Shown here one piece after another: positions 1-11,357 of a stretch of DNA of 64,000 bases. Under the pieces are notes generated by a model, which searched no databases, was not told where the DNA came from, and worked only from the letters and a program-made list of their open reading frames with translations. Numbering within the stretch: position 1 is the first letter of the stretch; every line of letters begins with the position of its first letter. Origin of the DNA: Glandiceps talaboti (lineage: Eukaryota > Hemichordata > Enteropneusta > Spengelidae); the NCBI RefSeq assembly GCF_964340395.1, contig NC_135565.1, positions 1 to 64,000 on the forward strand, read 5' to 3'. The position numbers and the translations under genes are program-made.

Positions 1-3000
1 AGTATGTAGCATAGTCTAGTATATAGTGCAGTATAGTATAGTATAGTATATAGTATATAGTATAGTATAGTATAATATAGTATAATATATAGTACAGAAT
101 ATAGTATAGTCTACTATATAGTATAGTACAGTATAGTATTGTATACTATACTATATGATAAAGTATAGTATAGTACAGTATAATATAGTATAGTAGAGTA
201 TAGTACAGTAGAGTACAGTACAGTATAGTATAGTATAATACAATGTATAGTATATAGTATATAGCATAGTATAGTATATAGTGTAGTCTAGTATATAGCA
301 TAGTATAGTATAGCAAAGTACAGTATAGTATGTAGCATAGTCTAGTATATAGCATTGTATAGTATGGTGTATAGTATAATATAGTTTATAGTATATAGTA
401 TAGTATAATATATAGTACAGTATACAGTATATAGCATAGTCTAGTATATAGTAGAGAATAGTATGGTATAGTATAGTATAGTATAGTATAGTATAGTGTA
501 GTTTAAAGTACAGTATATAGCATAGTCTAGTATATAGTATAGTATAGAATAGTATAGTATATTAGGATAGAGTATATAGTATAGTGTAGTGTAGTATATA
601 GTATAGTATAGTATAGCATAGTATATAGTACAATAGATAGCATAGTCTAGTATATAGTCTAGTATATAGTATATAGCGTAGTCTAGTATAGTGTACAATG
701 TAGTATAGTCTAGTATATAGTACAGTATAGTGTATAGTACAGTATAGTATAGTATAGTATAGTATAGTACATGTATAGTACAGTATAATATAGTATAGTG
801 TAATATAGTATAGTATAGTAATAGATAGTATAGTATATTGTATAGTATAGTATAGCATACTAAAGTATAGCATAGTACAGTATAGTATAGTATATAGTAC
901 AGAATATAGTATATAGTATAGTATAGTATAGTGCATAGTATAATATAGTATATAGTATAGTATAATATATAGTACAGTATACAGTAGATAGCATAGTCTA
1001 GTTTAAGGTGCAGTATAGTATATAGTAGAGTACAGTACAGTATAGTATAGTATAGTACAATGTATAGTATATAGTATATAGCATAGTATAGTATATAGTG
1101 TAGTCTAGTATAGCATAGTATAGTATAGCAAAGTACAGTATAGTATAGTATATAGTACAGAATACAGTATATAGCATAGTCTAGTATGTAGCATTGTATA
1201 GTATAGTGTATAGCATAATATAGTTTATAGTATATTGTATAGTATAATATATAGTACAGTATACAGTATATAGCATAGTCTAGTATATAGTAGAGTATAG
1301 TATGGTATAGTATAGTATAGTATAGTATAGTGTAGTATATAGTACAGTATATAGCATAGTCTAGTTATAGGATAGAATAGTAAATTATATTAGAGTAGAG
1401 TATATAGTATAGTGTAGTGTAGTGTAGTATATGGTATAGTATAGTATAGTATAGTATAGTATAGTATAGCATAGTATATAGTACAATAGATAGTATAGTA
1501 TAATATATAGTACAGTATACAGTAGATAGCATAGTCTAGTTTAAGGTGCAGTATAGTATATAGTAGAGTACAGTACAGTATAGTATAGTATAGTACAATG
1601 TATAGTATATAGTATATAGCATAGTATAGTATATAGTGTAGTCTAGTATATAGCATAGTATAGTATAGCAAAGTACAGTATAGTATAGTATATAGTACAG
1701 AATACAGAATATAGCATAGTCTAGTATATAGCATAGTCTAGTATATAGTGCAGTATAGTATAGTATAGTATAGTATAGTACATGTATAGTACAGTATAAT
1801 ATAGTATAGTGTAATATAGTATAGTATAGTAATAGATAGTATAGTATATTGTATAGTATAGTATAGCATAGTAAAGTATAGCATAGTACAGTATAGTATA
1901 GTATATAGTACAGAATATAGTATATAGTATAGTATAGTACAGTATATAGAATAGTATAGTATAGTGCATAGTATAATACAGTATATAGTATAGTATAATA
2001 TATAGTACAGTATACAGTAGATAGCATAGTCTAGTTTAAGGTGCAGTATAGTATATAGTAGAGTACAGTACAGTATAGTATAGTATAGTACAATGTATAG
2101 TATATAGTATATAGTGTAGTCTAGTATATAGCATAGTATAGTATAGCAAAGTACAGTATAGTATAGTATATAGTACAGAATACAGTATATAGCATAGTCT
2201 AGTATGTAGCATTGTATAGTATAGTGTATAGTATAATATAGTTTATAGTATATAGTATAGTATAATATATAGTACAGTATACAGTATATAGCATAGTCTA
2301 GTATATAGTAGAGTATAGTATGGTATAGTATAGTATAGTATAGTGTAGTTTAAAGTACAGTATATAGCATAGTCTAGTATATAGTATAGTATAGAATAGT
2401 ATAGTATATTAGGATAGAGTATATAGTATAGTGTAGTGTAGTATATAGTATAGTATAGTATAGCATAGTATATAGTACAATAGATAGCATAGTCTAGTAT
2501 ATAGTACAGTATATAGTATATAGCGTAGTCTAGTATAGTGTACAATGTAGTATAGTCTAGTATATAGTACAGAATAGTATATAGGACAGTATATAGTATA
2601 TAGCATAGTCTAGTATATAGTGCAGTATAGTATAGTATGGTATAGTATAGTATAGTATATTACATGTATAGTACAGTATAATATAGTATAGTGTAATATA
2701 GTATAGTACAGTATTAGATAGTATAGTATAGTGTATAGTATAGTACAGCATAGTAAAGTATAGCATAGTACAGTATAGTATATAGTACAGAATATAGTAT
2801 ATAGCATAGTCTAGTATATAGTATAGTATAGTATAGTACAGTATATAGAATAGTAAAGTATAGTGCATAGTATAATATAGTATATAGTATAGTATAATAT
2901 ATAGTACAGTATACAGTATATAGCATAGTCTAGTATATAGTGCAGTATAGTATAGCATAGTATAGTATAGTATATAGTATATATTATAGTATAGTCTAGT

Positions 3001-4430
3001 ATACTACAATATAATATAGTATAGCATAGTATAATATAATACAGTATAGTATATTATACAGTACAGAATATAGTATAGTCTAGTATATAGTATAGTACAG
3101 TATAGTATTGTATACTATACTATACTATATAGTATAGCATAGTATAGTACAGTATAATATAGTATAGTATAGTATTGGATAGTATAGTATATTATAGTGT
3201 ATAGTATAGTATAGAATATAGTACTAGTTTATAGTAAAGACAAGTATATAGTACAGTATATAGTACAGTATATAGCATAGTCTAGTATATAGTATAGTAT
3301 AGTATAGAATAGTATAGTGTAGTATATAGTACAGTATATAGCATAGTCTAGTATATAGTATAGTATAGTATAGAATAGTATAGTATAGTGTAGTATATAG
3401 TACAGTATATAGCATAGTCTAGTATATAGTATAGTATAGTATAGTACAGTATATAGAATAGTAAAGTATAGTGCATAGTATAATATAGTATATAGTATAG
3501 TATAATATATAGTACAGTATACAGTATATAGCATAGTCTAGTATATAGTGCAGTATAGTATAGCATAGTATAGTATAGTATATAGTATATATTATAGTAT
3601 AGTCTAGTATACTACAATATAATATAGTATAGCATAGTATAATATAATACAGTATAGTATATTATACAGTACAGAATATAGTATAGTCTAGTATATAGTA
3701 TAGTACAGTATAGTATTGTATACTATACTATACTATATAGTATAGCATAGTATAGTACAGTATAATATAGTATAGTATAGTATTGGATAGTATAGTATAT
3801 TATAGTGTATAGTATAGTATAGAATATAGTACTAGTTTATAGTAAAGACAAGTATATAGTACAGTATATAGTACAGTATATAGCATAGTCTAGTATATAG
3901 TATAGTATAGTATAGAATAGTATAGTGTAGTATATAGTACAGTATATAGCATAGTCTAGTATATAGTATAGTATAGTATAGAATAGTATAGTATAGTGTA
4001 GTATATAGTACAGTATATAGCATAGTCTAGTATATAGTATAGTATAGAATAGTATAGTATAGTATATTAGAGTAGAGTATATAGTATAGTATAGTGTAGT
4101 GTAGTATATAGTATAGTCTAGTATAGTATAGTCTAGTATAGTACATAGTACAGTCTAGTATAGTATATAGTATAGCATAGTCTAGTTTAGTATATTATAG
4201 TATATAGTATATAGCATAGCAAAATACATAGTATATAGCATAGTGTAGTATATAGTTCAGTACGGTATAGTTTAATATATAGTATATAGCATAGTATAAT
4301 ATATAGTATAGTATACTATAGTATATAATACAGTATAGTATATAATATAGTATAATATAGTGTTGTATACTATATAGTACAATATATAGTATATATCATA
4401 GTCTACTATATAGTACAGTATAGTATAATA
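1..4430. repeat. TATAG pentanucleotide satellite, first block
   Basis: The block is built almost only from TATAG/AGTAT pentamers with interspersed variants (TATAGCATAG, TAGTCTAGTA, TAGTACAGTA). G occurs far more than C on the plus strand, so the block has one orientation. Larger units recur inside it: a variant containing ATTAGGATAG appears at 561 and again at 2408, 1847 bp apart. The long minus-strand open frames of Y, I, L and T residues arise because a 5-bp repeat has a 15-bp coding period, so they are not genes. The block starts before the window. Confidence 0.97.
2820..4035. repeat. 608-bp higher-order repeat pair inside the satellite
   Basis: Two adjacent segments of 608 bp are nearly identical, at about 2820-3427 and 3428-4035. 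Rare variants such as GAATAGTAAAG (2848 and 3456) and CTAGTTTATAGTAAAG (near 3226 and 3834) recur at exactly this spacing. This indicates a recent tandem duplication, by unequal exchange or replication slippage, on top of the pentamer array. Confidence 0.9.
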
Positions 4431-5107
4431 TACCATATACTATACAATACTATCCTATGCTATATTATATACCATACACTGTACTATACTATATACTCTA
4501 CTATATAATATACTATATTATACTATATACTACACTTGCCTATATACTATACAATACAATACTACACTACACTATGCTATATTCAATATACTCTACGATA
4601 CACTACTATATTATACCATACTATACTATACTAGAATAAATATACTATCCTATACTATTCTATACTACACTATACTATACTATACTATACTAATTTTATA
4701 TGATACTACACTATGCTATGATATACTATATACCATATACTATACTATATACCATATACTATACTATACTATATAATATACTATATACTATACTTGACTA
4801 TATACTATATACAATAGTATAGGTATAGAATAATATTATAGTATAGTATTGTACAGTATATAGTATAGTATATTATATAGTACGGTATGCTATAGTATGC
4901 TATACTATAACCTACACTATACTATATTCCATATACTAGTATATTATACTATACTATACTATACTATACTATACTATACTATACTATACTATACTATACT
5001 ATACTATACTATACTATACTATACTATACTATACTATACTATACTATACTATACTATACTACACGACACTATACCATATACTCTACTATACTCTATTACA
5101 CTATAAA
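4431..5107. repeat. Satellite in inverted orientation with a pure (ACTAT)n tract
   Basis: At about 4430 the array flips to its reverse complement (CTATA/ATACT). It flips back for a short stretch near 4810-4900 and then returns to the inverted orientation. About 4944-5059 is a near-perfect run of ACTAT pentamers, the purest tract in the window. Two abutting arrays of opposite orientation form a large inverted repeat capable of cruciform or hairpin structures. Confidence 0.95.
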
Positions 5108-5221
5108 GCAATAAACCACACCCTGGGGATGGTATACCAAGAGGTTTTGACCAGTGAACGAAATATATTGAGTTCACTGGTCAAACCGAGTGGTATACCA
5201 TTCCCAGGGGTGATTTATCGC
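5108..5221. repeat. Foldback hairpin element (about 50-bp arms) inserted in the satellite
   Basis: Left arm 5108-5159 and right arm 5172-5221 are imperfect reverse complements around a 12-base loop. Shared blocks include GTTCACTGGTCAAA and TGGTATACCAT next to a CCCAGGGG-type core. The base composition is unlike the surrounding pentamers, so this is an inserted foldback or MITE-like element. No coding capacity is seen. Confidence 0.8.
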
Positions 5222-5233
5222 TATTATATTATA

Positions 5234-5450
5234 CCAGTATATTGAAACTGTCGGAAACAAGATAAGACGCAACATTTTCTGGTTTCATTTGCGCCCCCCA
5301 TCCCTGCGCAGACTATAACGTTCATAGACGAACAGTGAGAGAACATCAAAATTTGGACACGTGCCAACTGTGCATTACCGCTCATTTTAGACGCACTAGT
5401 TCGATGCCCAGACCAATCAGATCTCTCGATTTGCGCCATCAATATACTGG
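5234..5450. mobile_element. Short MITE-like element with 12-bp terminal inverted repeats
   Basis: CCAGTATATTGA at 5234-5245 is the exact reverse complement of TCAATATACTGG at 5439-5450. The 217-bp interval has mixed composition and lies between pentamer satellite blocks. The frame across it is probably accidental. No convincing target-site duplication can be read because the flanks are low complexity. Confidence 0.6.
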
Positions 5451-6310
5451 ACTATATACTATACTATATACCACATACTCTACTATACTATAATCTACTA
5501 TACTATACTATACTATACTAGACTATTCAAGACTATACTAGACTCTATACTATATACGATAGTGTAGGTATAGAATAATATTATAGTATATTATTGTACA
5601 GTATATAGTAGAGTATATTATATAGTACTGTATGGTATAGTATGCTATACTATACACTACACTATAATATACACTATACACTATATTCCATATACTCTAC
5701 TATACTCTAGTATATTATACCATACCATACTATACAATACTATACTATACTATACTTTGCTATGCTATACTATATACCATATACTCTACTATACTCTACT
5801 ATACTATATATGATAGTATAGGTATAGAATAAGATTATAGTATTGTATTGTACAGTATATAGTATTGTACGGTTGGTATAGTATGCTATACTATACACTA
5901 AACTATACTATATTCCACATACTCTAATATACTCTAGTATATTATACCATACTATACTATACTATACTATTATATACTATAATATACAATACTATACTAT
6001 GCTATGCCATACTATATACCATATACTATACTTTACTATATACCATACTATATGATATATATAGTATCCTATACTATACTACACTACACTATACTATATA
6101 CTCTACTATATTATACTATACTATACTATACTATATAATATACTATATTATATTATATACTACACTATACTATTTACTACACTATATAATATACTATATT
6201 AAACTTTATAATATAGTAGACTATGTACTATACTATACTACACTATATAACATATACTCTACTATACTATACTATGTATTATTCTATACTACCAGTATAC
6301 TATACTATAT
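5451..6310. repeat. TATAG/CTATA satellite with repeated strand switches
   Basis: Mostly CTATA orientation, with short flips back to TATAG near 5560-5645 and 5810-5880. Each flip contains the same variant block (GGTATAGAATAA, then TTGTACAGTATATAG). The block ends where the ATTT tail of the inserted LINE begins. No genes are present. Confidence 0.93.
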
Positions 6311-6342
<32 letters not shown>

Positions 6343-6407
6343 GGTAAACCAACGGGCATAAAGCCCATTTACAGGCACCTTTAAAAACAAATAAGGAAAA
6401 ACAAGCA

Positions 6408-7543
6408 CTAAAAAGAAAAAACAAGGGGTAGCAATAACAGAAGTGACATGACATAAAAGGCAAACACAGAAATAAAAACAACAAAACAGGAAAAATTATT
6501 AAAAACACGCAGCCTGAAGCACACATGCCGAAAGGCGGAAACAGGACTAAATAAATCTATGTTTGGATTTGCTTTAAAAACGTCATTACAAGTGGTTAAA
6601 CATCTTAAAATTGGGGAATATTTTCTCAGATTTACTCTGGAGGCACTGATGCGAAACATATGGTTATTACGTAACTGTCTGCTCTGTACATTAAAACAAA
6701 CCTTGTACAAAATGGATGGACAATTATAGCATGAATTGACCAGTTTGTAAACAAAAATAGCAAATAAAAACTTTCGCCTCCTCACCAGTGGGGGAAGCTT
6801 AAACCTAGCACATAGTGAATCGTAATCTATTGAAGTATATTGCACATTTGATTTAAAACATAAAAATTTAATAAATTTCTGCTGTACACGTTCGATTTTA
6901 TCAATTTGAGTTACTTGCCATGGTGACCAAATTACACTGCAGTACTCAAGATGGCTTCTAACATGGGTCACATATAAAGATCTTAATGTAGAAATGTTGG
7001 AAAAATTGGCACATGTACGTTTGATAAAACCCATCATTCTAAAAGCTTTCCTGACAATACTTAAAAGCTTAAACCTAGCACATAGTGAATCGTAATCTAT
7101 TGAAGTATATTGCACATTTGATTTAAAACATAAAAATTTAATAAATTTCTGCTGTACACGTTCGATTTTATCAATTTGAGTTACTTGCCATGGTGACCAA
7201 ATTACACTGCAGTACTCAAGATGGCTTCTAACATGGGTCACATATAAAGATCTTAATGTAGAAATGTTGGAAAAATTGGCACATGTACGTTTGATAAAAC
7301 CCATCATTCTAAAAGCTTTCCTGACAATACTATCAATATGGGTGCTAAAAGACATCTGTGAAGAAAGTAGAATACCAAGATCTTTGATACTATGAACACG
7401 AACAAGGGGACCATCAGCAATACTGTAACTGTATGTAATCAGTTTCTTTTTGTTACTAAATGTAATTACATTACACTTCCCCACATTGAGCTTCAATTTC
7501 CATGTATTACACCATTTGTAGACATTGTTAATGTCTGTTTGTT
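6408..7543 (-). pseudogene. LINE reverse transcriptase, C-terminal fragment with internal duplication
   Basis: The open frame runs from the truncation point near 7543 to a stop at 6408. It shows the thumb and connection region typical of jockey/CR1-type reverse transcriptases: a W-x-LKLNVGKC segment after the palm, then IKDLGILL, and HLEYCSVIWSP-x-x-x-x-IDKIERVQQKF. The YADD catalytic box and everything upstream are missing. The HLEYCSVIWSP region occurs twice because 270 bp (90 codons) are duplicated in frame. The fragment cannot be active. I infer a dead insertion that was later altered by the tandem duplication. Confidence 0.85.
6795..7334. repeat. In-frame 270-bp tandem duplication within the LINE
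   Basis: The segment starting AAGCTTAAACCTAGCACA at 6795 restarts at 7065. The two 270-bp copies look essentially identical, including the TGTACACGTTCGATTTT part. Because 270 is a multiple of three, the reverse-transcriptase frame stays open through both. The near identity points to a recent event. Confidence 0.95.
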
Positions 7544-7545
7544 TA

Positions 7546-8653
7546 TACTACATAATGTACTATACTAGACTATATATAATATATACTATATATTACAGTA
7601 TAGGTATCGAATAATATAGTATAGTATTGTACAGTATATAGCATACTATACTATATAGTATGGTATATAGTATATGTATATAGTATACTAGTAGTATAGA
7701 ATAGTATAGCATAGTATAGTATGGTATAGTATAGTATACAGTATAATATAATATAGTATAGTATATACCGGTAGTACAGTATATAGCATAGTCTAGTATA
7801 TAGTATAGTATAGAATAGTATAGTTTATGGTATATAGCATAGCATAGTATAGTATAGTATAATATAGTATAGTACATTGTACAGTACACTAGTGTAGTAT
7901 ATTATAGTATAGAATAATACAGTATAGTATAGTGCAGAATAGTAAAGTATAGTATACTAGACATCCAATATAACATACTGTATACAGCATAATAAAATAC
8001 ATAGTATATAATATAGTATAATATATAGTAAAGTACATAGCATTATAGCAATATAGCATTATAGTCTGGTATATAGTACAGTATAGTATAGTATAGTTTA
8101 GTATAGTATAGTTTAGTATATACATGTAGTATAGTATAGTATACCATATAGTATAGTATAATATAGTATTATAATAGTATACTATATAGTACAGTATATA
8201 GTATAGTCTGGTATATAGTATACTATACTATATAGTAGAGTATACTATACTATATACCATATACTATACTATACACTATAATTTACTATATACTATACTA
8301 TATGATATACTATACTATACTTGTCTTAATACTATACTATACTACACTACACTATACTATATTCCATATACTCTACTCGACTATATTATACCACACTATA
8401 CTATATTATATTATACTATGCTATGCTATACACCATATACTATACTATACTATACTATACTATACTATACTATACTACACTATACTATATACCATATACT
8501 ATACTCTACTATACTACATGATACTATATACCATATACTATACATTACTATACTATACTCTACTATACTATACTATACTAGACTATATACTATATACTAT
8601 AGTATAGGTATAGAATATCATAGTATAGTATTGTACAGTATATAGTATAGTAA
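7546..8653. repeat. Satellite resumed, with orientation flips, abutting the Polinton-like element
   Basis: Pentamers resume after the LINE in TATAG orientation (about 7600-8230), flip to CTATA (about 8230-8590), and flip back for the last roughly 60 bases. The junction block again contains GGTATAGAATA and TTGTACAGTATATAG. At about 8654 the sequence changes abruptly to the coding DNA of the next element, and the satellite supplies that gene's stop codon. Confidence 0.92.
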
Positions 8654-9417
8654 ATTTCATATTGCATTAATTCTTCGATTTTTTGTCTGTTTTCCAATTC
8701 TTTTTTTCTATCATACAAATCTTCTAAACTCTTGACTGCTGTATCAATTTCTTTACGCATGATTGTATATTCAGGGTTGAGTTCGTTCCATTCTTCAATT
8801 TTGTTTTCAACCTTACTGATTTCATCTTTATTACCTACAGTGTCTCTTCTGAGGTAGGCTTGATAGTCCCTTAATTGTCCAACCATTGATGGTGTTAAAT
8901 CTATAGCTTCAACTGCTTCAACTTCATCCACATTTAATGGTAACAACGGACCGATAGTCGCAGCAGCAGTGTTAACAGCAGTATCCTCGAAAAGTCTATT
9001 AGCAGCTGCAGTACCAATTTTATTTTTTATTGTACTTTTAGCTAAAAGTTTACCGTTTCTTGTAATCCGTTGGTTTCTTATGTTATCATACAACTCTCCA
9101 TCCTTTCCTACATATGTATTTAATTGTAATTCAGTTCGATTAACTGGCACACCACTTTTTTTGATAACTGCATCAATAGTATCCAATAATACTTTATTTT
9201 TTAATTCAGTTAATTTAGCTCCAGCATCAACGGGATCTGTTGCGGGACCAACGGGGTCAACTGTAGGGTCTGTGAATGATGTTTCCTGCTCCATTAATTC
9301 AAAATCTAACGAATCTTGTTCGTAGTCTCTCATTTCCAAGTCTACTCCAGGGTCTCCAAGGTCATCTACATTTTCATCTTCAAAAGGATTAATATCGAAA
9401 GGATCAAAGTCAGCCAT
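8590..9417 (-). CDS. Acidic Polinton-element protein, C terminus lost into satellite
   Basis: A 275-residue frame whose last 20 or so residues are pentamer translation (IYYTIYCT-type); the true element part ends near 8654. The N-terminal 60 residues are strongly acidic (MADFDPFDINPFEDENVDD) and include repeated TDP-V-x-P segments. The middle is basic and alanine-rich. The end (DEISKVENKIEEWNE onward) looks like a coiled coil. I do not recognise the family. It starts 19 bases downstream of the preceding gene's stop. The fused tail shows that the satellite replaced the element's end here. Confidence 0.6.
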   Translation of the reverse strand: MADFDPFDINPFEDENVDDLGDPGVDLEMRDYEQDSLDFELMEQETSFTDPTVDPVGPATDPVDAGAKLTELKNKVLLDTIDAVIKKSGVPVNRTELQLNTYVGKDGELYDNIRNQRITRNGKLLAKSTIKNKIGTAAANRLFEDTAVNTAAATIGPLLPLNVDEVEAVEAIDLTPSMVGQLRDYQAYLRRDTVGNKDEISKVENKIEEWNELNPEYTIMRKEIDTAVKSLEDLYDRKKELENRQKIEELMQYEIYYTIYCTILYYDILYLYYSI

Positions 9418-9435
9418 CTTACTAATACTATAATA

Positions 9436-10269
9436 TTATATAAATAAGTAACATAAAAATATTATCCCAACTATTATTCCCATCGTTGAATATTCATGAA
9501 CAATTTCATGCTCGCCATGCGCTGCTACCGCTTCGACTGCTGGCGCTGCTACCACTTCTGGTGTTACTGCTGCTTCAGCTGCTTGCTCTGCTACACCTGT
9601 TGTCGCATCTAGTCGTTCTACTGGATCATCATGACCTTCCATTTCTTTTAATGCTGATTCTTTTACGTCATTATTTATGTTGTTATAACCGAACTTCATA
9701 TCTTCTGTCGCTTGTTGTAAGAAATTGTTATAACCCGCCACATTCGTATTCAAATTTATAATCATTTTACTCGGGATTAACCATAAAGAAGGAGAAATGG
9801 CTAGATCTAACTTTAACCTCGTTGCATTAATTACATTTTGATAACGTGGTATACTATCATCCTCATTAATGCCTCTCGTCTCATCCTCGAGTAATGAAAT
9901 CATTTTTTGTCTCGTTTCTTGACCAGCACCACCAGAGTTTGCTATACTTACTCGCGTGTCTGCTTGACTTCCTAACACGCAATATACATAAGATTCGATC
10001 GATCGATTTAATCGTCCTAAACCTGCTTGCGTAAAACCTGTGCTGTTTGGTAAAACAAAATAATTATATTGTTTATAATCAGGATTTTGACATTTATACC
10101 AATGACAACTTCTGCGCGCCACATCTGGAGCATCAGGGTTTTCAACCATTGTATTTTGATATTTATATTGGATATCTTTTATATATGCTTTTTTCCACCA
10201 CTCATAACCGAAACCTATACCATTGTTTCCTGATGTGTCATATGTGAATCTGAAATCTGTATTATAAAT
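9436..10269 (-). pseudogene. Polinton-element protein with C-terminal membrane anchor (downstream half of a frameshifted gene)
   Basis: From the first ATG (10149) this encodes 237 residues, but the frame is open and protein-like back to 10269 without a start. It includes an aromatic stretch (GFGYEWWKKAY) directly abutting the end of the upstream frame. I infer one gene split by a frameshift near 10262-10269. Visible features are cysteines near the N terminus (CHWYKCQNPDY), an alanine/valine/glutamate-rich stretch near residues 185-215, and a hydrophobic C-terminal segment (GIIVGIIFLCYLFI) that would anchor in a membrane. Family not recognised. A virion membrane or minor structural role is only a guess. 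Confidence 0.6.
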
Positions 10270-10879
10270 CTAATCCGAATTCATCGCATATTCTATGATA
10301 AGACGATACATCATATAAATTATCGACTTTATTAAAAGTGTCGGGGTCATCAGGTAGTGGGCAAGAAAGTTCATTCAATATTCTTCTTATAGTAAAGTAC
10401 ACGTGAAATCTAAAAAATGATTCAATCTGTTTTGGAATATCATTATTATACAGATGATCGTGAATACTAACACCGCATCCGGTCGTAGCTAACCAAACAG
10501 CAAAATTCAATTGTTGATCCCAGTAATGCATATTTGGACCTTTCAACCATTTGTTGGCACTGTCTGCATTATAATGAATTAATATGTAGTTTTTGAATAT
10601 ATCTCTCAATTTTATATTGAATCGATCAGTTTCACTTACATAAACAACCATGTTGACTAGTATGTTTTGTATATCCACGGACATTATACTATCAAATGGT
10701 TGATGTAGTGCATAGTTAGTATTTTGTGCTAAAGTAAATGGTTTTGGAAAGTTAAGCGAATGCAGCAAGTGCGGTTCCTGCGGTTCCTGCGACTGCTGCG
10801 ACTCCAATGATTCTGAAGGTGGCTGTTTTAGTTTTGTTTTTTTCATTAACTTCGAGTATGGTAATCCTAATGACCACAT
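10262..10879 (-). pseudogene. Polinton-element hypothetical protein, upstream half of a frameshifted gene
   Basis: The frame encodes 205 residues: a low-complexity Q/S/E/P stretch near residues 19-37, then a soluble-looking region containing ANKWLKGPNMHYWDQQ and CPLPDDPDTFNK. It stops at 10262 within a few bases of where the downstream frame opens, so both are probably one protein of about 480 residues broken by a small indel. The start lies 3 bases after the previous gene's stop, a tight head-to-tail spacing. No family recognised. Confidence 0.55.
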
Positions 10880-10882
10880 TTT

Positions 10883-11248
10883 TCAAGTAACTCTATATAA
10901 AAAACTATATAAATTTCCATAATTATCTTGAAATATACGTCTGTTCCTAGTATCTTGTATTAATTTAAGAACCCAGTATTCATTCAAATATTTAACTTCT
11001 TGATTGTCCTCTGAGTCAGGAAATAAACTTAAGAATTCAATACGTTTAAAAAAAATCTTTTTTTCGACTTCTTTACAAAAAGCTAAAATAATCTGGTATA
11101 AATTTTGATCTTTCAAGTTTACCCCTGTATTTATAATTAATACATGCATATTTTTCCTTCTCAAGTTGTCCCATTCTAGCTCTACATTAAAACCAAGGAC
11201 TTCTTTGTACTTGTTTAAAAATTTTGTGATGTTATGTTCTCCAAACAT
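10883..11248 (-). CDS. Small Polinton-element hypothetical protein
   Basis: An intact 121-residue frame starting MFGEHNITKFLNKYKEVLG. It is mixed charge, with no membrane segment and no recognised motif. It lies between the integrase chromodomain stop (11262) and the next gene (ATG at 10879) with very short gaps, so it belongs to the same compact minus-strand run. It is one of the few genes here without a visible lesion. Function unknown. Confidence 0.55.
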   Translation of the reverse strand: MFGEHNITKFLNKYKEVLGFNVELEWDNLRRKNMHVLIINTGVNLKDQNLYQIILAFCKEVEKKIFFKRIEFLSLFPDSEDNQEVKYLNEYWVLKLIQDTRNRRIFQDNYGNLYSFLYRVT

Positions 11249-11261
11249 GATGTACTATACA

Positions 11262-11357
11262 TTATATTCTTTTAATATTTTCAATCGGTTCCCAAGAATT
11301 AAATTTATCGTCATATCCTAACCATTTTACCAATGCGTATTCATGGCCTTTAATTTT
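11262..11357 (-). pseudogene. Detached chromodomain of the Polinton-like integrase
   Basis: The minus-strand reading gives a short frame ending in a stop at 11262-11264. It contains VKWLGYDDKFNSWEP, the core of a chromodomain (V-K-W-x-G-Y, then N-S-W-E-P). Chromodomains sit at the C terminus of integrases in Polintons and in chromoviral retrotransposons. Upstream it is cut at about 11358 by the 2.4-kb transposon, and the integrase frame resumes on the other side at 13733 in the expected orientation. In the family this domain is thought to steer integration through histone marks. Here it is separated from the catalytic part. Confidence 0.85.

Larger units (their letters stand above)
6311..7545 (-). 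mobile_element. 5'-truncated non-LTR retrotransposon (LINE)
   Basis: The element lies on the minus strand. It ends 3' in a short tetranucleotide tail, (ATTT)n on the plus strand at 6311-6342, and is cut off at its 5' side near 7545, where the satellite resumes. Both features are typical of LINE insertion by target-primed reverse transcription. It encodes only the C-terminal part of a reverse transcriptase. Target-site duplications cannot be recognised in the pentamer flanks. Confidence 0.88.

Noticed and set aside
146-4639. Many open frames of 60-163 residues rich in Y, I, L and T in the satellite
   Set aside because: A pentamer repeat translates into a short periodic peptide in every open frame. 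Composition and overlap on all frames show they are by-products of the repeat.
7593-8645. Similar Y/I/L-rich frames on both strands
   Set aside because: Same satellite artefact. Only the part of the 8590-9417 frame right of about 8654 is element coding sequence.
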